DNA of 64,000 bases from Acetatifactor sp. GTDB taxonomy: Bacteria; Bacillota; Clostridia; Lachnospirales; Lachnospiraceae. The stretch is taken from assembly GCA_016290775.1 (NCBI GenBank), contig JAEEVF010000007.1:62001-126000 (forward strand), given 5' to 3'. Of the stretch, positions 16,529 through 25,484 are shown piece by piece (the first letter of the stretch is position 1; every line of letters starts with the position of its first letter). The notes beneath the pieces are model-generated. The model had not been told where the DNA came from, ran no database searches, and was given only the letters and a program-made list of their open reading frames with translations. The translations under genes and the position numbers were made by a program.

Positions 16529-18268
16529 ATGAGAGACATATTGCATAAGCTAAGACGCATACTAGACAGAAAACAGAAAAGAACCATGGCCGCCCTGATG
16601 GTGATGATGATCATCGGCGGCTTTTTGCAGATGGCCAGCGTGGGCATGTTGGTTGCCGCGGTGAATGTGGTGATCGATGCCGAAAAGGTTTCGAAGAGCA
16701 GGGTTGCCGGAAAACTTTATGCACTGATGGGCAGCCCGGACATTCGCACTTTTTCCATTTTTGTGATGGCAGGTCTGATCGCCATGTTTGTCATAAAGAA
16801 CCTGTTTTTGTTCTTCCAGCACAAGGCGATGCTGGCGTTTGTATATACCAATCAGTTTCGTACCTCGGAGCGGATGATGCGCAATTTCATCCGCAGACCT
16901 TATGAATTCTATCTCAATGCCGACACGGCAGTGGTGCAGCGCAGCATCACCTCCGACGTCAACAATATGTACGCACTGATCCTGGCGCTGTTGCATTTGC
17001 TGTCAGACGGCGCAATGTCAATTTTCGTCGTGTCCTATTGCTTCTGGCAGAACGGATTGATGACTCTGATCATGGCAGTTGTCATGCTCCTGCTTTTGGT
17101 GGTGGTGAAAAAAGTCCTAAAGCCCATTCTCCTCAAGGCGGGTAAGGACAATCAGCGATATTACAGCGGTCTGTTCCGCTGCATCTCTCAGATGGTGCAT
17201 GGCATCAAGGACGTAAAGGTGTCCTGCAGCGAGAGCTATTTTGTGGAAGAATATAATAAATGCGGCGCAGGTTACGTAAGTGCCGTGCAGAAATACAGCC
17301 TTTACAATCAGGTCCCGAAGCTCCTCATGGAGACGGTCTGCGTGGCGGCCATGATGCTTTACATGATCGTCATGGTGCTTCTTGGGAATTCCACGGATAA
17401 CATGGTGGAGTCCTTAAGTACCATCGCAGCCGCGGCATTTGTATTGCTTCCCGCAGTGAACCGCATCAGCAATCAGATCAATTCCATCACCTATCTCGAG
17501 CCCTTCTTCATGGGCGTTGCAGACAATCTGCAGGATGAGATCAATGGTGAGAACGTGGACATTTCCGCATATATTCCCGCCAAGGAGGCGCTGGAGGTTC
17601 ATGGGGAGATCCGCCTTACGGACATCACTTACGCATATCCGAACACGGACAAGCTGATCTTTGATCATGCGGAGCTGGTGATCCCCGTCGGGAAGTCCGT
17701 CGGCATCGTCGGAACGACGGGTGCAGGCAAGAGTACCGTGGTGGACATCATGCTTGGACTCTTAGAGCTTAAGAGCGGCAAGATCCTTGCAGACGGCGTT
17801 GACGTGATGACGAATTACCGCGGATGGCTGAAAAACATCGGATATATCCCGCAAATGAGTTATATGCTTGATGGTACGATCCGAAAGAACGTTGCATTTG
17901 GCGTGCCTGACGATCAGATTTCGGAGGAGCGCGTGTGGGAGGTTCTTCGCGAAGCGCAGTTGGATGAGTTCGTGAAGGGACTGCCCGAAGGCATCGACAC
18001 TACCATCGGAGAGCGCGGCATCCGTCTTTCCGGCGGACAGCGCCAGAGGATCAGTATTGCAAGAGCTCTGTATGACGATCCCAGGATCCTGATCTTAGAT
18101 GAGGCGACGAGTGCCGTGGACAACGACACGGAGGCGGCCATCATGGAATCCATCAACAGATTCCAGGGCAAAAAGACGCTTCTTATCATTGCGCACAGAC
18201 TGCAGACGATCGAAAAGTGCGACATGGTCTATCGAGTGGAGAACGGTTCCTTAAAGCAGGAGAGATGA
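16529..18268 (+). CDS. ABC exporter, PglK/MsbA-like lipid-linked glycan flippase
   Basis: 579 residues, a half-transporter with membrane and ATPase domains fused. About six membrane helices occupy 20-330. The ATPase domain has Walker A GTTGAGKST near 394-402, signature LSGGQRQR, and Walker B ILILDEATS followed by an H-loop IIAHR. The N-terminus (MRDILHKLRRILDRKQKRT then a long helix) and size match PglK, which flips lipid-linked oligosaccharide without a Wzx protein. No Wzx-type flippase is seen in the window, so this is the best candidate for repeat-unit flipping. A lipid or peptide exporter is the alternative. Confidence 0.78.
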   Translation: MRDILHKLRRILDRKQKRTMAALMVMMIIGGFLQMASVGMLVAAVNVVIDAEKVSKSRVAGKLYALMGSPDIRTFSIFVMAGLIAMFVIKNLFLFFQHKAMLAFVYTNQFRTSERMMRNFIRRPYEFYLNADTAVVQRSITSDVNNMYALILALLHLLSDGAMSIFVVSYCFWQNGLMTLIMAVVMLLLLVVVKKVLKPILLKAGKDNQRYYSGLFRCISQMVHGIKDVKVSCSESYFVEEYNKCGAGYVSAVQKYSLYNQVPKLLMETVCVAAMMLYMIVMVLLGNSTDNMVESLSTIAAAAFVLLPAVNRISNQINSITYLEPFFMGVADNLQDEINGENVDISAYIPAKEALEVHGEIRLTDITYAYPNTDKLIFDHAELVIPVGKSVGIVGTTGAGKSTVVDIMLGLLELKSGKILADGVDVMTNYRGWLKNIGYIPQMSYMLDGTIRKNVAFGVPDDQISEERVWEVLREAQLDEFVKGLPEGIDTTIGERGIRLSGGQRQRISIARALYDDPRILILDEATSAVDNDTEAAIMESINRFQGKKTLLIIAHRLQTIEKCDMVYRVENGSLKQER

Positions 18269-18278
18269 GGCTAAATCA

Positions 18279-19142
18279 TTGGAAAAGGACGCGGCAAAGC
18301 CAAAAAAGAATAGGGTAGTTTGGATGGGCTGGGGCGCGGCCGTGATCGTGTTTGCATTGGTGGTGGCCGTTTTGGTCGCATGCCGCATGGCCAGGAAGAC
18401 CGAAAAGCCTACGGCGATCGCCTTTGGCGACAGCATTTTTGCGACCCTGCGATGGGGTGACAGTGCCGTGGAGCTTTTGTCGAAGAAGCGCGGCGAGACC
18501 ATCGTGAACGCGGCCTTTGGCGGAACTGCCATGGCAAAGACCGGCGCCGAAAAACGCTGGGACGACGACTGGAATTATTTCTCCATGGATAGTCTCATCG
18601 ATTCCGTGATCGCGCAGGACTTTTCACCGCAAAGACAAACAAAGATCAGCGGTTATGCCACGGAGTATTTTCCCGAGCTTGTGGAGCGGCTGGACCGGAT
18701 GAATTTTGGAAAGCTTTCGCTCCTTTTGCTGGAATATGGCATGAATGATTATCAGCTCGGAACCCCGCTGGAAAATCCGCAGGATCCTTTGGATGAATAT
18801 ACCTTCGCAGGGGCGCTCAGACTTGTGCTCGGTAAAGCAAAAAAAGAATTTCCGAACTGCCGGATCGTGTTGGTTTCGCCCACCTATTCTTGGTATATCT
18901 CGTATGAAAAAAACTGCGAAGAGATGGACTTTGGCGGCGGATTCCTTGAGGATTATGTTAAAGTGGAAGAAAGGATCGCAAAGGAATACGGCGTGGAGCT
19001 CATCGATCTTTACCATGACTTGTATGAGCATGAAAGCTTTGCGGACTGGGAAACATATACGGTAGACGGAGTGCATCCAAATGAGCTTGGGTGCGAACGC
19101 ATTGCCGAAAGAATTGCATCACGTTTGGAGGAACATCCATGA
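18279..19142 (+). CDS. Membrane-anchored SGNH/GDSL hydrolase
   Basis: 287 residues from a TTG at 18279, ten bases after the ABC gene; GAGATGAGG lies upstream. A membrane helix (about 13-35) leads into a complete SGNH domain: IAFGDSIFAT with the nucleophile Ser near 49, block III YGMNDYQLG, and the catalytic DGVHPNELG near the end. It should act outside the cell, probably as a carbohydrate esterase or acyltransferase partner. Its stop overlaps the next start (ATGA at 19139-19142). It is a distant paralogue of the SGNH proteins at 15001 and 26285. Confidence 0.82.
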   Translation: MEKDAAKPKKNRVVWMGWGAAVIVFALVVAVLVACRMARKTEKPTAIAFGDSIFATLRWGDSAVELLSKKRGETIVNAAFGGTAMAKTGAEKRWDDDWNYFSMDSLIDSVIAQDFSPQRQTKISGYATEYFPELVERLDRMNFGKLSLLLLEYGMNDYQLGTPLENPQDPLDEYTFAGALRLVLGKAKKEFPNCRIVLVSPTYSWYISYEKNCEEMDFGGGFLEDYVKVEERIAKEYGVELIDLYHDLYEHESFADWETYTVDGVHPNELGCERIAERIASRLEEHP

Positions 19143-20704
19143 AAACTCCGGGGGAGGTCATTGAAAAACTAAAGAAAGTTGTGGGGCGAAGGCATGTTTT
19201 GGCATTCCTTTGGACCGTGGGCGTCGGGCTTTTGGTCCATCTTCCCATTTTGCTTCGCGACATTCCGAATCATGACGGTCTAGGCAGTCTTTACTTTGAC
19301 CAGAACATGATCACATCCGGGAGGTGGTTCCTGACAGTGGCCTGCGGCGTGTCCTCTTACTTTGCGGTGCCTTGGATCATCGGCCTTTTGGGCCTTTTGT
19401 ACCTTGGGCTTGCAAGTGCCGTTCTCGCGGAGCTGTTGGAGCTAAAGAGCAGCCTTTCGATTGCCGTGTGCGGCAGCCTTCTTGCAGTATTTCCGGCGCT
19501 GGCCTCCACGTTCGCGTATGTTTTTACGATGGATGGGTATATGATGGCGCTGCTCCTTGCCACGTTGTCCGTTTTGATGGTGAAGAAAACAAAGTATGGC
19601 GTGTTCTGGGGAGCGCTTTGCCTGGCCTTTAGCTTAGGGATCTACCAGGCATATCTGCCGTTTGCGATCCTGCTTTGTGTCTACGAGGTCCTGCTTCTTT
19701 TCATGGACGGGAAGTGGACGAGCGACCGCAAGGGATTGCTCAAAAAGACCGGATGTTATCTGGCCATGGGAGTGGTCGGTTTTGCGATCTATTACATACT
19801 GCTGATGGCGCTGCTTTGGATCCAGGGCAAGGAACTGGCTTCCTACCAGGGGATCGGAGAAGCGGGCAGTGCGCAGGGCGAAGGGATCCTTCAGACGATC
19901 CGCTCCATTTACGTTGACTTTTGGAGCTTTAGCGTGCGCAGTCACGTGCTGTTCCAGAATGTCTTCTCCGCGGCAGCGATCGCGCTTCTTGCACTTTGTG
20001 CCGTTTTCGCCGTTGCTTCCATGGCGAGAGAAAAGAAGTGGTGGAAAAAGATCGGTTTTTACCTGATCCTTTTTGCACTCGCGATTTTCCTTCCCATTGG
20101 AACGAGCTGCATCCGCCTGGTTTCGCCGGGACTGACCTATCATTTGCTCATGCGGTATCAGTGGGTGCTCTATCCCATGGCAGCCATTGCACTTTGTGAC
20201 AAGTGCTTTTCGGAAAAGGACGACAAGGCGCGTTTCGCAGCGCCCATGCAGTGGGTGCTCCTTGTGGCAGGCGTAGCATTGGTCTTCTGTTATGGGCTCA
20301 TGGACAACATCGGGTATTCGAACCTTGAGAAAAAATATGAAAAGACATATGCTTATTGCGTGCGCCTTTTGGACCGCATCGAGCAGACGGAAGGATATTA
20401 TCCCGGAATCCCCGTCGCGCTTGTGGGCGTGGTGGGCGAAGAGGCCTATCCGAAAACGGATCTGACCGGGGGCGTGACTGACAACATGATCGGTCTGTCG
20501 GGTGACTGGCTCCTTTACACTTCAGAGAATTACGAGGCGTTTTTCAAGGCCTATCTTGGCGCAACGCTGAATATCTGCGACGTAGAGGCCATGGGTGAGA
20601 TCTACTACACTCAGGAATATGCCGAAATGGATGGATTCCCGGGACCGAATTCTACAAAGGTCGTGAACGGGATATTATACGTAAAGACGGAAAATCAAAG
20701 GTAA
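19139..20704 (+). CDS. GtrII-family membrane glucosyltransferase
   Basis: 521 residues from the ATG at 19139, with GGAGG six bases upstream; the longer frame from 19091 lies inside the SGNH gene. About eleven membrane helices are visible. HLPILLRDIPNHDGLGSLYF followed by SGRWFL near the N-terminus is the signature of GtrII-type glucosyltransferases, which use polyprenyl-phosphate-glucose to decorate glycans outside the membrane. The following gene is a GtrB-like enzyme that could make its donor, so the two form a decoration module. No GtrA flippase is seen beside them. Confidence 0.8.
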   Translation: MKTPGEVIEKLKKVVGRRHVLAFLWTVGVGLLVHLPILLRDIPNHDGLGSLYFDQNMITSGRWFLTVACGVSSYFAVPWIIGLLGLLYLGLASAVLAELLELKSSLSIAVCGSLLAVFPALASTFAYVFTMDGYMMALLLATLSVLMVKKTKYGVFWGALCLAFSLGIYQAYLPFAILLCVYEVLLLFMDGKWTSDRKGLLKKTGCYLAMGVVGFAIYYILLMALLWIQGKELASYQGIGEAGSAQGEGILQTIRSIYVDFWSFSVRSHVLFQNVFSAAAIALLALCAVFAVASMAREKKWWKKIGFYLILFALAIFLPIGTSCIRLVSPGLTYHLLMRYQWVLYPMAAIALCDKCFSEKDDKARFAAPMQWVLLVAGVALVFCYGLMDNIGYSNLEKKYEKTYAYCVRLLDRIEQTEGYYPGIPVALVGVVGEEAYPKTDLTGGVTDNMIGLSGDWLLYTSENYEAFFKAYLGATLNICDVEAMGEIYYTQEYAEMDGFPGPNSTKVVNGILYVKTENQR

Positions 20705-20721
20705 GGAAGGGAGAAGGCGAT

Positions 20722-21681
20722 ATGGCGCTTTTGTCAGTGGTTTTGCCCGCGTACAATGAAGAACAGAACATAGCGAACACGGTGAAAACTCTCTCGGACC
20801 TTTTTGAGGCGGAAAAGACGGACTACGAGCTGATCTTTGTCAGCGACGGATCCAAGGATAAGACATTTGCCGAGATCGAGAAGGCGGCGAAGGAAAATCA
20901 AAGGATCAAGGGCGTGGAGTTTTCCAGGAATTTTGGAAAGGAAGCCGGGATCTTTGCGGGCCTTGAGCTTGCCTCGGGAGATGCGGTCGTCGTGATGGAC
21001 TGCGATCTGCAGCATCCGCCGACAGTGATCCCTGAAATGATAAAGCTCTGGAAGGATGGGGCGCAGATCGTAGAGGGAAAGAAGTCCAACAGAGGGAAGG
21101 AGAGCTTTTTCTACAAGATCTCCGCAGGACTTTTTTACAAGATCATGAGCGGTCTGATCAAGATGGACATGAATTCCTCTTCGGATTTCAAGCTTCTCGA
21201 CAGAAAGGTGGTGGACGTGCTCCTCACCTTGCCGGAACGCAATACCTTCTTCCGCGCGCTCACTTTCTGGGCAGGGTTTGACACCCGCACCGTGGAATAT
21301 GAGGTGCAGGAGAGGAAATTCGGCAAGAGCAAATGGAGCCTTTGGGGCCTTATGAAATATGCCATCTCCAATGCCACCTCGTTTAGCACTTTGCCGCTTC
21401 AGCTTGTCACGATGATGGGAACGGTCTCCATCGTGTTCAGCGTGATCTTAGGGATCCAGACCTTAGTGAAGTGGCTTTGCGGTGATTCGGTGGAAGGCTT
21501 TACCACAGTGATCCTGCTGATCCTGATCATTGGCGGCTTCATCATGCTGAGCCTTGGCATCATTGGTCATTACATCGCAAGGGTTTACGAGGAAGTCAAG
21601 GGGAGACCTAAATACATCATCAACAAAGTGACGGACAACGTTTCCGGGAACATGACCGGAAGCTGGAAAAAAAGACAGTAA
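20722..21681 (+). CDS. GtrB-like polyprenyl-phosphate glycosyltransferase
   Basis: 319 residues; GGAAGGGAGAA precedes the ATG. The GT-A domain shows VVLPAYNEEQNI, FVSDGSKDKT, FSRNFGKEAGIFAGL and VMDCDLQHPP near 91-100. KFGKSKWSLWGLMKYAI and two C-terminal membrane helices (about 229-255 and 262-288) follow, the classical GtrB/YfdH layout. It should charge undecaprenyl phosphate with glucose or a similar sugar for the GtrII protein encoded just upstream. It is clearly distinct in sequence from the GtrB-like protein at 14046, so the two probably use different sugars. Confidence 0.87.
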   Translation: MALLSVVLPAYNEEQNIANTVKTLSDLFEAEKTDYELIFVSDGSKDKTFAEIEKAAKENQRIKGVEFSRNFGKEAGIFAGLELASGDAVVVMDCDLQHPPTVIPEMIKLWKDGAQIVEGKKSNRGKESFFYKISAGLFYKIMSGLIKMDMNSSSDFKLLDRKVVDVLLTLPERNTFFRALTFWAGFDTRTVEYEVQERKFGKSKWSLWGLMKYAISNATSFSTLPLQLVTMMGTVSIVFSVILGIQTLVKWLCGDSVEGFTTVILLILIIGGFIMLSLGIIGHYIARVYEEVKGRPKYIINKVTDNVSGNMTGSWKKRQ

Positions 21682-21721
21682 GCCGGCGAAAAGACAATAA
21701 GCCGGCAAAAAGACAGTAAGC
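21670..21721 (+). repeat. 19-bp tandem repeat x2.7 seeded on a gene end
   Basis: Units start at 21670, 21689 and 21708 with the core aaaagacagtaagccggcg (one A/G change in unit two, the third unit partial). The first unit contains the last codons and TAA stop of the gtrB-like gene. This is the second case in the window where a gene end including its stop codon has been duplicated in tandem. Confidence 0.9.
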
Positions 21722-21739
21722 AGATATCGGAGGTTTGAC

Positions 21740-22870
21740 ATGATCAATTTTAATGTTCCGCCCTGTGCGGACAATGCAATGAAATATATCAGCGAGTGCG
21801 TGCAGAATCAGAAGATCTGCGGAGACGGCGCATATACCAAGAAGTGCAATCAGTGGATCGAGGAGCGCACGGGAGCCGCAAAGTGTCTGCTCACCACCTC
21901 TTGCACGCATGCGACGGAGATGGCAGCGCTCCTTGCCGACGTACAGCCTGGCGATGAGGTGATCATGCCGAGCTATACCTTTGTTTCCACGGCAGATGCT
22001 TTCGTTCTGCGCGGTGCGATCCCGGTATTTGTGGACGTTCGCCCCGATACGATGAACATCGACGAGAAGCTGATCGAGGACGCCATCACCGAAAAGACCG
22101 TTGCCATCGTGCCCGTGCACTACGCAGGCGTTGGCTGCGAGATGGACGCGATCATGGACATTGCAAAGCGCCATGGCCTCAAGGTGATCGAGGATGCGGC
22201 GCAGGGCATCATGGCAACCTACAAGGGCAAGGCGCTGGGCACCTTTGGCGATTACGGATGCTTTAGCTTCCATGAGACGAAGAACTACAGCATGGGTGAA
22301 GGCGGCGCACTGCTGATCCGCGATGAGGAGAACGTTGAGCGGGCGGAGATCATCCGCGAGAAGGGTACCAACCGTACGAAGTTCATCCAGGGCAAGATCG
22401 ACAAATATACCTGGATCAATTTTGGTTCCTCATACCTTCCCAGCGACATGAATGCAGCATATCTTTACGCGCAGCTTGAGATCGCTGACAAGATGAACGA
22501 AGCAAGACTTGCGATCTTTGATCGTTATTACAATGCGCTGAAGCCCCTTGCAGACGCAGGGAAGATCGAACTGCCCTACGTTCCTGAGTATTGCCAGCCC
22601 AACGGCCACATGTTCTGGCTGAAGGTGGCGGACGGTGCGGAAAGAAAGGTCTTCATGGATGAGTACCTGAAGGCAAAGAATGGCATCTATGCCGTGTCTC
22701 ACTACGTTCCGCTCCATACGGCGCCCGCAGGACAGAAGTTCGGACGCTTCCACGGGGAGGACAAGTACACGACCAAGGAGAGCGAGCGCCTGGTGCGTCT
22801 CCCGATGTATTATGGCTTGACCAATGACCAAGTGGATTATATCTGCGATAAGGTGAAGGAATTCTTCTAG
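21740..22870 (+). CDS. dTDP-4-amino-4,6-dideoxygalactose transaminase, WecE-like
   Basis: 376 residues, normal for the family. It is a PLP-dependent DegT-family enzyme with SCTHATEMAALL near 55-66, YTFVSTADAFVLRG, the Asp of VIEDAAQGIMATYKGK, and the PLP-binding Lys181 in SFHETKNYSMGEGG. These match WecE/RffA, which converts dTDP-4-keto-6-deoxyglucose to dTDP-4-amino-4,6-dideoxygalactose. RmlA, which would start the precursor pathway, is at 31837; RmlB, which makes the keto sugar, is not in the window. The next gene starts three bases after its stop. The sugar would feed the neighbouring transferases. Confidence 0.88.
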   Translation: MINFNVPPCADNAMKYISECVQNQKICGDGAYTKKCNQWIEERTGAAKCLLTTSCTHATEMAALLADVQPGDEVIMPSYTFVSTADAFVLRGAIPVFVDVRPDTMNIDEKLIEDAITEKTVAIVPVHYAGVGCEMDAIMDIAKRHGLKVIEDAAQGIMATYKGKALGTFGDYGCFSFHETKNYSMGEGGALLIRDEENVERAEIIREKGTNRTKFIQGKIDKYTWINFGSSYLPSDMNAAYLYAQLEIADKMNEARLAIFDRYYNALKPLADAGKIELPYVPEYCQPNGHMFWLKVADGAERKVFMDEYLKAKNGIYAVSHYVPLHTAPAGQKFGRFHGEDKYTTKESERLVRLPMYYGLTNDQVDYICDKVKEFF

Positions 22871-22873
22871 TCT

Positions 22874-24298
22874 ATGGAACAGAATGCGAAGCAAAAAGAG
22901 CAAAACGGCTTAGGAAAGCTTTTAGCGAGGGTGCTGGTTCTTGGGATCAGCGCCCAGATTTTGCTTGGCATTTTTTGGATCATCTGCAGCTTTTCTTCGT
23001 TTCGCGAATATGGCGAAAGTTTTTTCCTTTTGAAGGCAACGGAAAGCCTTGTTTTGGATGAATATGAGGGGATTTTATATGTCCTCGCCATGAAAGCTTC
23101 CAGTGCGGTCGCAGGACTTTTTTCGATGCCCTGGTATTGTCCCCTTTACTTTTTGCAGCTTTTTGCCGCGGGCGGATCGGCGCATCTGTTCTTGCGCGCC
23201 CTTCCCGCATATGAAGGGAGCAAGTGGCCCGTAAAGCTCTGGGCAGTCCTTGCGTTTGTGACATTTCCCGCGGCGGCGCAAAGCCACTTGGCAGTGCTTC
23301 CGATCTCCTTTGCAAGTTCCGCTTTTCTTGCGTCACTGGGCTTGATCCTTCGGCAAAAGGGGGAGAAAAAGGGCAGGTGGGATGGCCCCGCGGCGCGTCT
23401 TTCGATCCTTGGCGTACTTTATCTTGTCGAAATGCTGCTCTGGCCGAAATTTGGATTCTTTGGAGCATTGCTCCTTCTTTTGTATGCCATTTATGAAATC
23501 CTGTTTGGAAAGAATGAAGCTGGCGATGAGGGTGTCAGGGATGGTAAGAGGGTTTTCTTACTGTCCGTCCTGACCGCAGCTTTTTTGGGGCTGGTGCCCG
23601 TGATCTATGGACTGACGGTTAGGGAAGGCGCGCATGGCCGCACCTATGACACGGTGCAGGCGGCAGCGCTCCGCCGCTATGCATGGCATGACCTGGCGGC
23701 GCTCTATCCCGAATGGCCGGCGGAGTTAAAGGATGCCTTGTCGCAGGAGGAGATCGCGCTGCTTGGAAGATTTCCGGGAGAGATCCCGCAGATCTTAGGA
23801 AAAGTGGATGTGAAGTACGGAAAGGAAAAGGCGAGAAGCATATACGGCGCTTTGGCAAAAGTGGCGCACCGAAGGCTCTTTCGTCAGAACGCAGGCGAGA
23901 TCATAAAAGACATGGCATTGTATGCATTTACGCCGGCGTCGGACCTGTTTCTCTTGGGCAGCACGGGACATGAGACGCTGGAGCGGAGAAACTTAGAGCA
24001 GATGCGAAGAAGCGCACCGCTTTTGGCTGACGTTTACGTAAAGGCAGGCGGTTTTTGCTTCCTGGCAATGCTTTTGTTTGTGGCATTTGGGGAGGGAAAA
24101 ACGCTTTTGGGAAAGTCCCGTCGGGAGAGATGGAATGTCGTAAAGAGGTGGACGTTCTTCTGGATCGTTGGCGCTGCATTTGTTCTGTATTTTACGTATC
24201 AGGGCGGCGGCATCATGGATGCGAAATGCGTTCTCGTGCTGACTGCGTTTTGGTTGTTTGCGGGCGTGGGAAATATCTTTAAGGCTTTGGAGAAATAA
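22874..24298 (+). CDS. Polytopic membrane protein of unknown function
   Basis: 474 residues. Several membrane helices are clear (for example about 18-40, 70-95, 130-150, 170-200, 220-240, 385-405, 420-440, 450-470). A soluble stretch of about 130 residues (roughly 250-380) between the helix groups contains YDTVQAAALRRYAWHD and ALAKVAHRRLFRQ. The architecture resembles membrane glycosyltransferases of the GT-C kind, but I see no diagnostic acidic motif and do not assign a family. The gene is three bases after wecE, so it is probably part of the same surface-glycan operon. Confidence 0.6.
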   Translation: MEQNAKQKEQNGLGKLLARVLVLGISAQILLGIFWIICSFSSFREYGESFFLLKATESLVLDEYEGILYVLAMKASSAVAGLFSMPWYCPLYFLQLFAAGGSAHLFLRALPAYEGSKWPVKLWAVLAFVTFPAAAQSHLAVLPISFASSAFLASLGLILRQKGEKKGRWDGPAARLSILGVLYLVEMLLWPKFGFFGALLLLLYAIYEILFGKNEAGDEGVRDGKRVFLLSVLTAAFLGLVPVIYGLTVREGAHGRTYDTVQAAALRRYAWHDLAALYPEWPAELKDALSQEEIALLGRFPGEIPQILGKVDVKYGKEKARSIYGALAKVAHRRLFRQNAGEIIKDMALYAFTPASDLFLLGSTGHETLERRNLEQMRRSAPLLADVYVKAGGFCFLAMLLFVAFGEGKTLLGKSRRERWNVVKRWTFFWIVGAAFVLYFTYQGGGIMDAKCVLVLTAFWLFAGVGNIFKALEK

Positions 24299-24316
24299 GA
24301 AAGGGAGAAGGACGAA

Positions 24317-25432
24317 GTGGGAGTACTCAGGATATTACTTACCTGCATAGCCGTGACGGCATTCCCAGCATTGGTCGGAACGCTTTACGTTCCCGGAAAG
24401 GTGCGCATAAAGAGCCTGCTCTTTTCGTGGATCTTTGGCCTTTTGACCCTTTTTGCGGGCTTTGAAGTGCTCTGCGTGCCCATGATCCTTTTGGAAAAGA
24501 ATTATGCACAGGTGAGAACGGCCTATGTGCTTTTTTGCGCGGCGCTCCTTGTGCTGGCGGCCGTTTTCTTCTTTTTGTTTCGAAAGAGCATTGCTCCTGA
24601 GACGAAAAATGAGGCGGCGAAGGATGCGCCGCAAAAGGACATGACAAAGCGCGGGGAGTCCTTATGGGAACGGCGCTTTGCGATCGCTCTTTGGATCTTG
24701 TTTGCCATTCTGGTCCTGATCCAGATCTTTTGCATCTTTACTCTTTCCTATGAGGACGGAGACGATTCTTTTTACGTGGCGATCACCACGTTCTGCAACG
24801 GCGAAAAGCCCCTGTACCGGACCATTCCCTACACCGGAATGCCCACTAGCTTGGATGCAAGGCATGCGCTTGCGCCTTTCCCTGTCTGGGTGGCTACGCT
24901 GGCGGAGCTTTCGGGCCTTTCCGGCGCCGCGACGGCACATGTGTTCATGCCGCTGCTGGTACTCCCCCTGACTTATTGCCTGTATTTCCTCATCGGGAAA
25001 AAACTGCTTTCTTCAAAGGAGCACGGGGAAAGCTTTCGGATGCCGTTTTTTATGTGCATGGCGGCGCTTTTGGTTTTGTTTGGAGGATATTCGATCTATT
25101 CTCCCGAAAACTTCCTGCTTGTCAGGGCCTCCCAGGGCAAGGCAGTGATCGCCAACGTGGTGATCCCGGCGCTTCTTTACCTGTTGATGCTATTGCTGGA
25201 AAAGCTGGAAAACAAAGAGAAGTTTCCATTCCGGTTTTGGTGTGCCATGTTTGTGACCATGACGGCCGGATGCCTTTGCAGCACACTTGGAGGCATTCTT
25301 TTGTGCATGCTGCTTTCGATCACGCTCTTTTGTGCCTTTCTTAGTTACAGGCGGCTCAAGTTACTCATATTGCTCCTGCCCACCATGGCGGTGCCTCTTG
25401 TCATGGCGGCACTTTACGCGGTATTGCCGTAA
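24317..25432 (+). CDS. Polytopic membrane protein (possibly DUF6077-like)
   Basis: 371 residues from a GTG at 24317 after AAGGGAGAAGG. About nine membrane helices. The first extracellular loop carries YEDGDDSFYVAITTF and later TSLDARHALAPFPVW, an acidic DGDD-type motif that would suit a GT-C-like membrane transferase or ligase. It feels close to Lachnospiraceae DUF6077 proteins, but I cannot verify that. It ends abruptly in a helix, and the next gene begins with helices, so together the two may represent what is one longer protein elsewhere. Substrate unknown. Confidence 0.55.
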   Translation: MGVLRILLTCIAVTAFPALVGTLYVPGKVRIKSLLFSWIFGLLTLFAGFEVLCVPMILLEKNYAQVRTAYVLFCAALLVLAAVFFFLFRKSIAPETKNEAAKDAPQKDMTKRGESLWERRFAIALWILFAILVLIQIFCIFTLSYEDGDDSFYVAITTFCNGEKPLYRTIPYTGMPTSLDARHALAPFPVWVATLAELSGLSGAATAHVFMPLLVLPLTYCLYFLIGKKLLSSKEHGESFRMPFFMCMAALLVLFGGYSIYSPENFLLVRASQGKAVIANVVIPALLYLLMLLLEKLENKEKFPFRFWCAMFVTMTAGCLCSTLGGILLCMLLSITLFCAFLSYRRLKLLILLLPTMAVPLVMAALYAVLP

Positions 25433-25484
25433 CTGCTGCCGCTGCCGCTGAAAAGGCTTTGCTCTGAAAGGAGACTTAAGGTAC

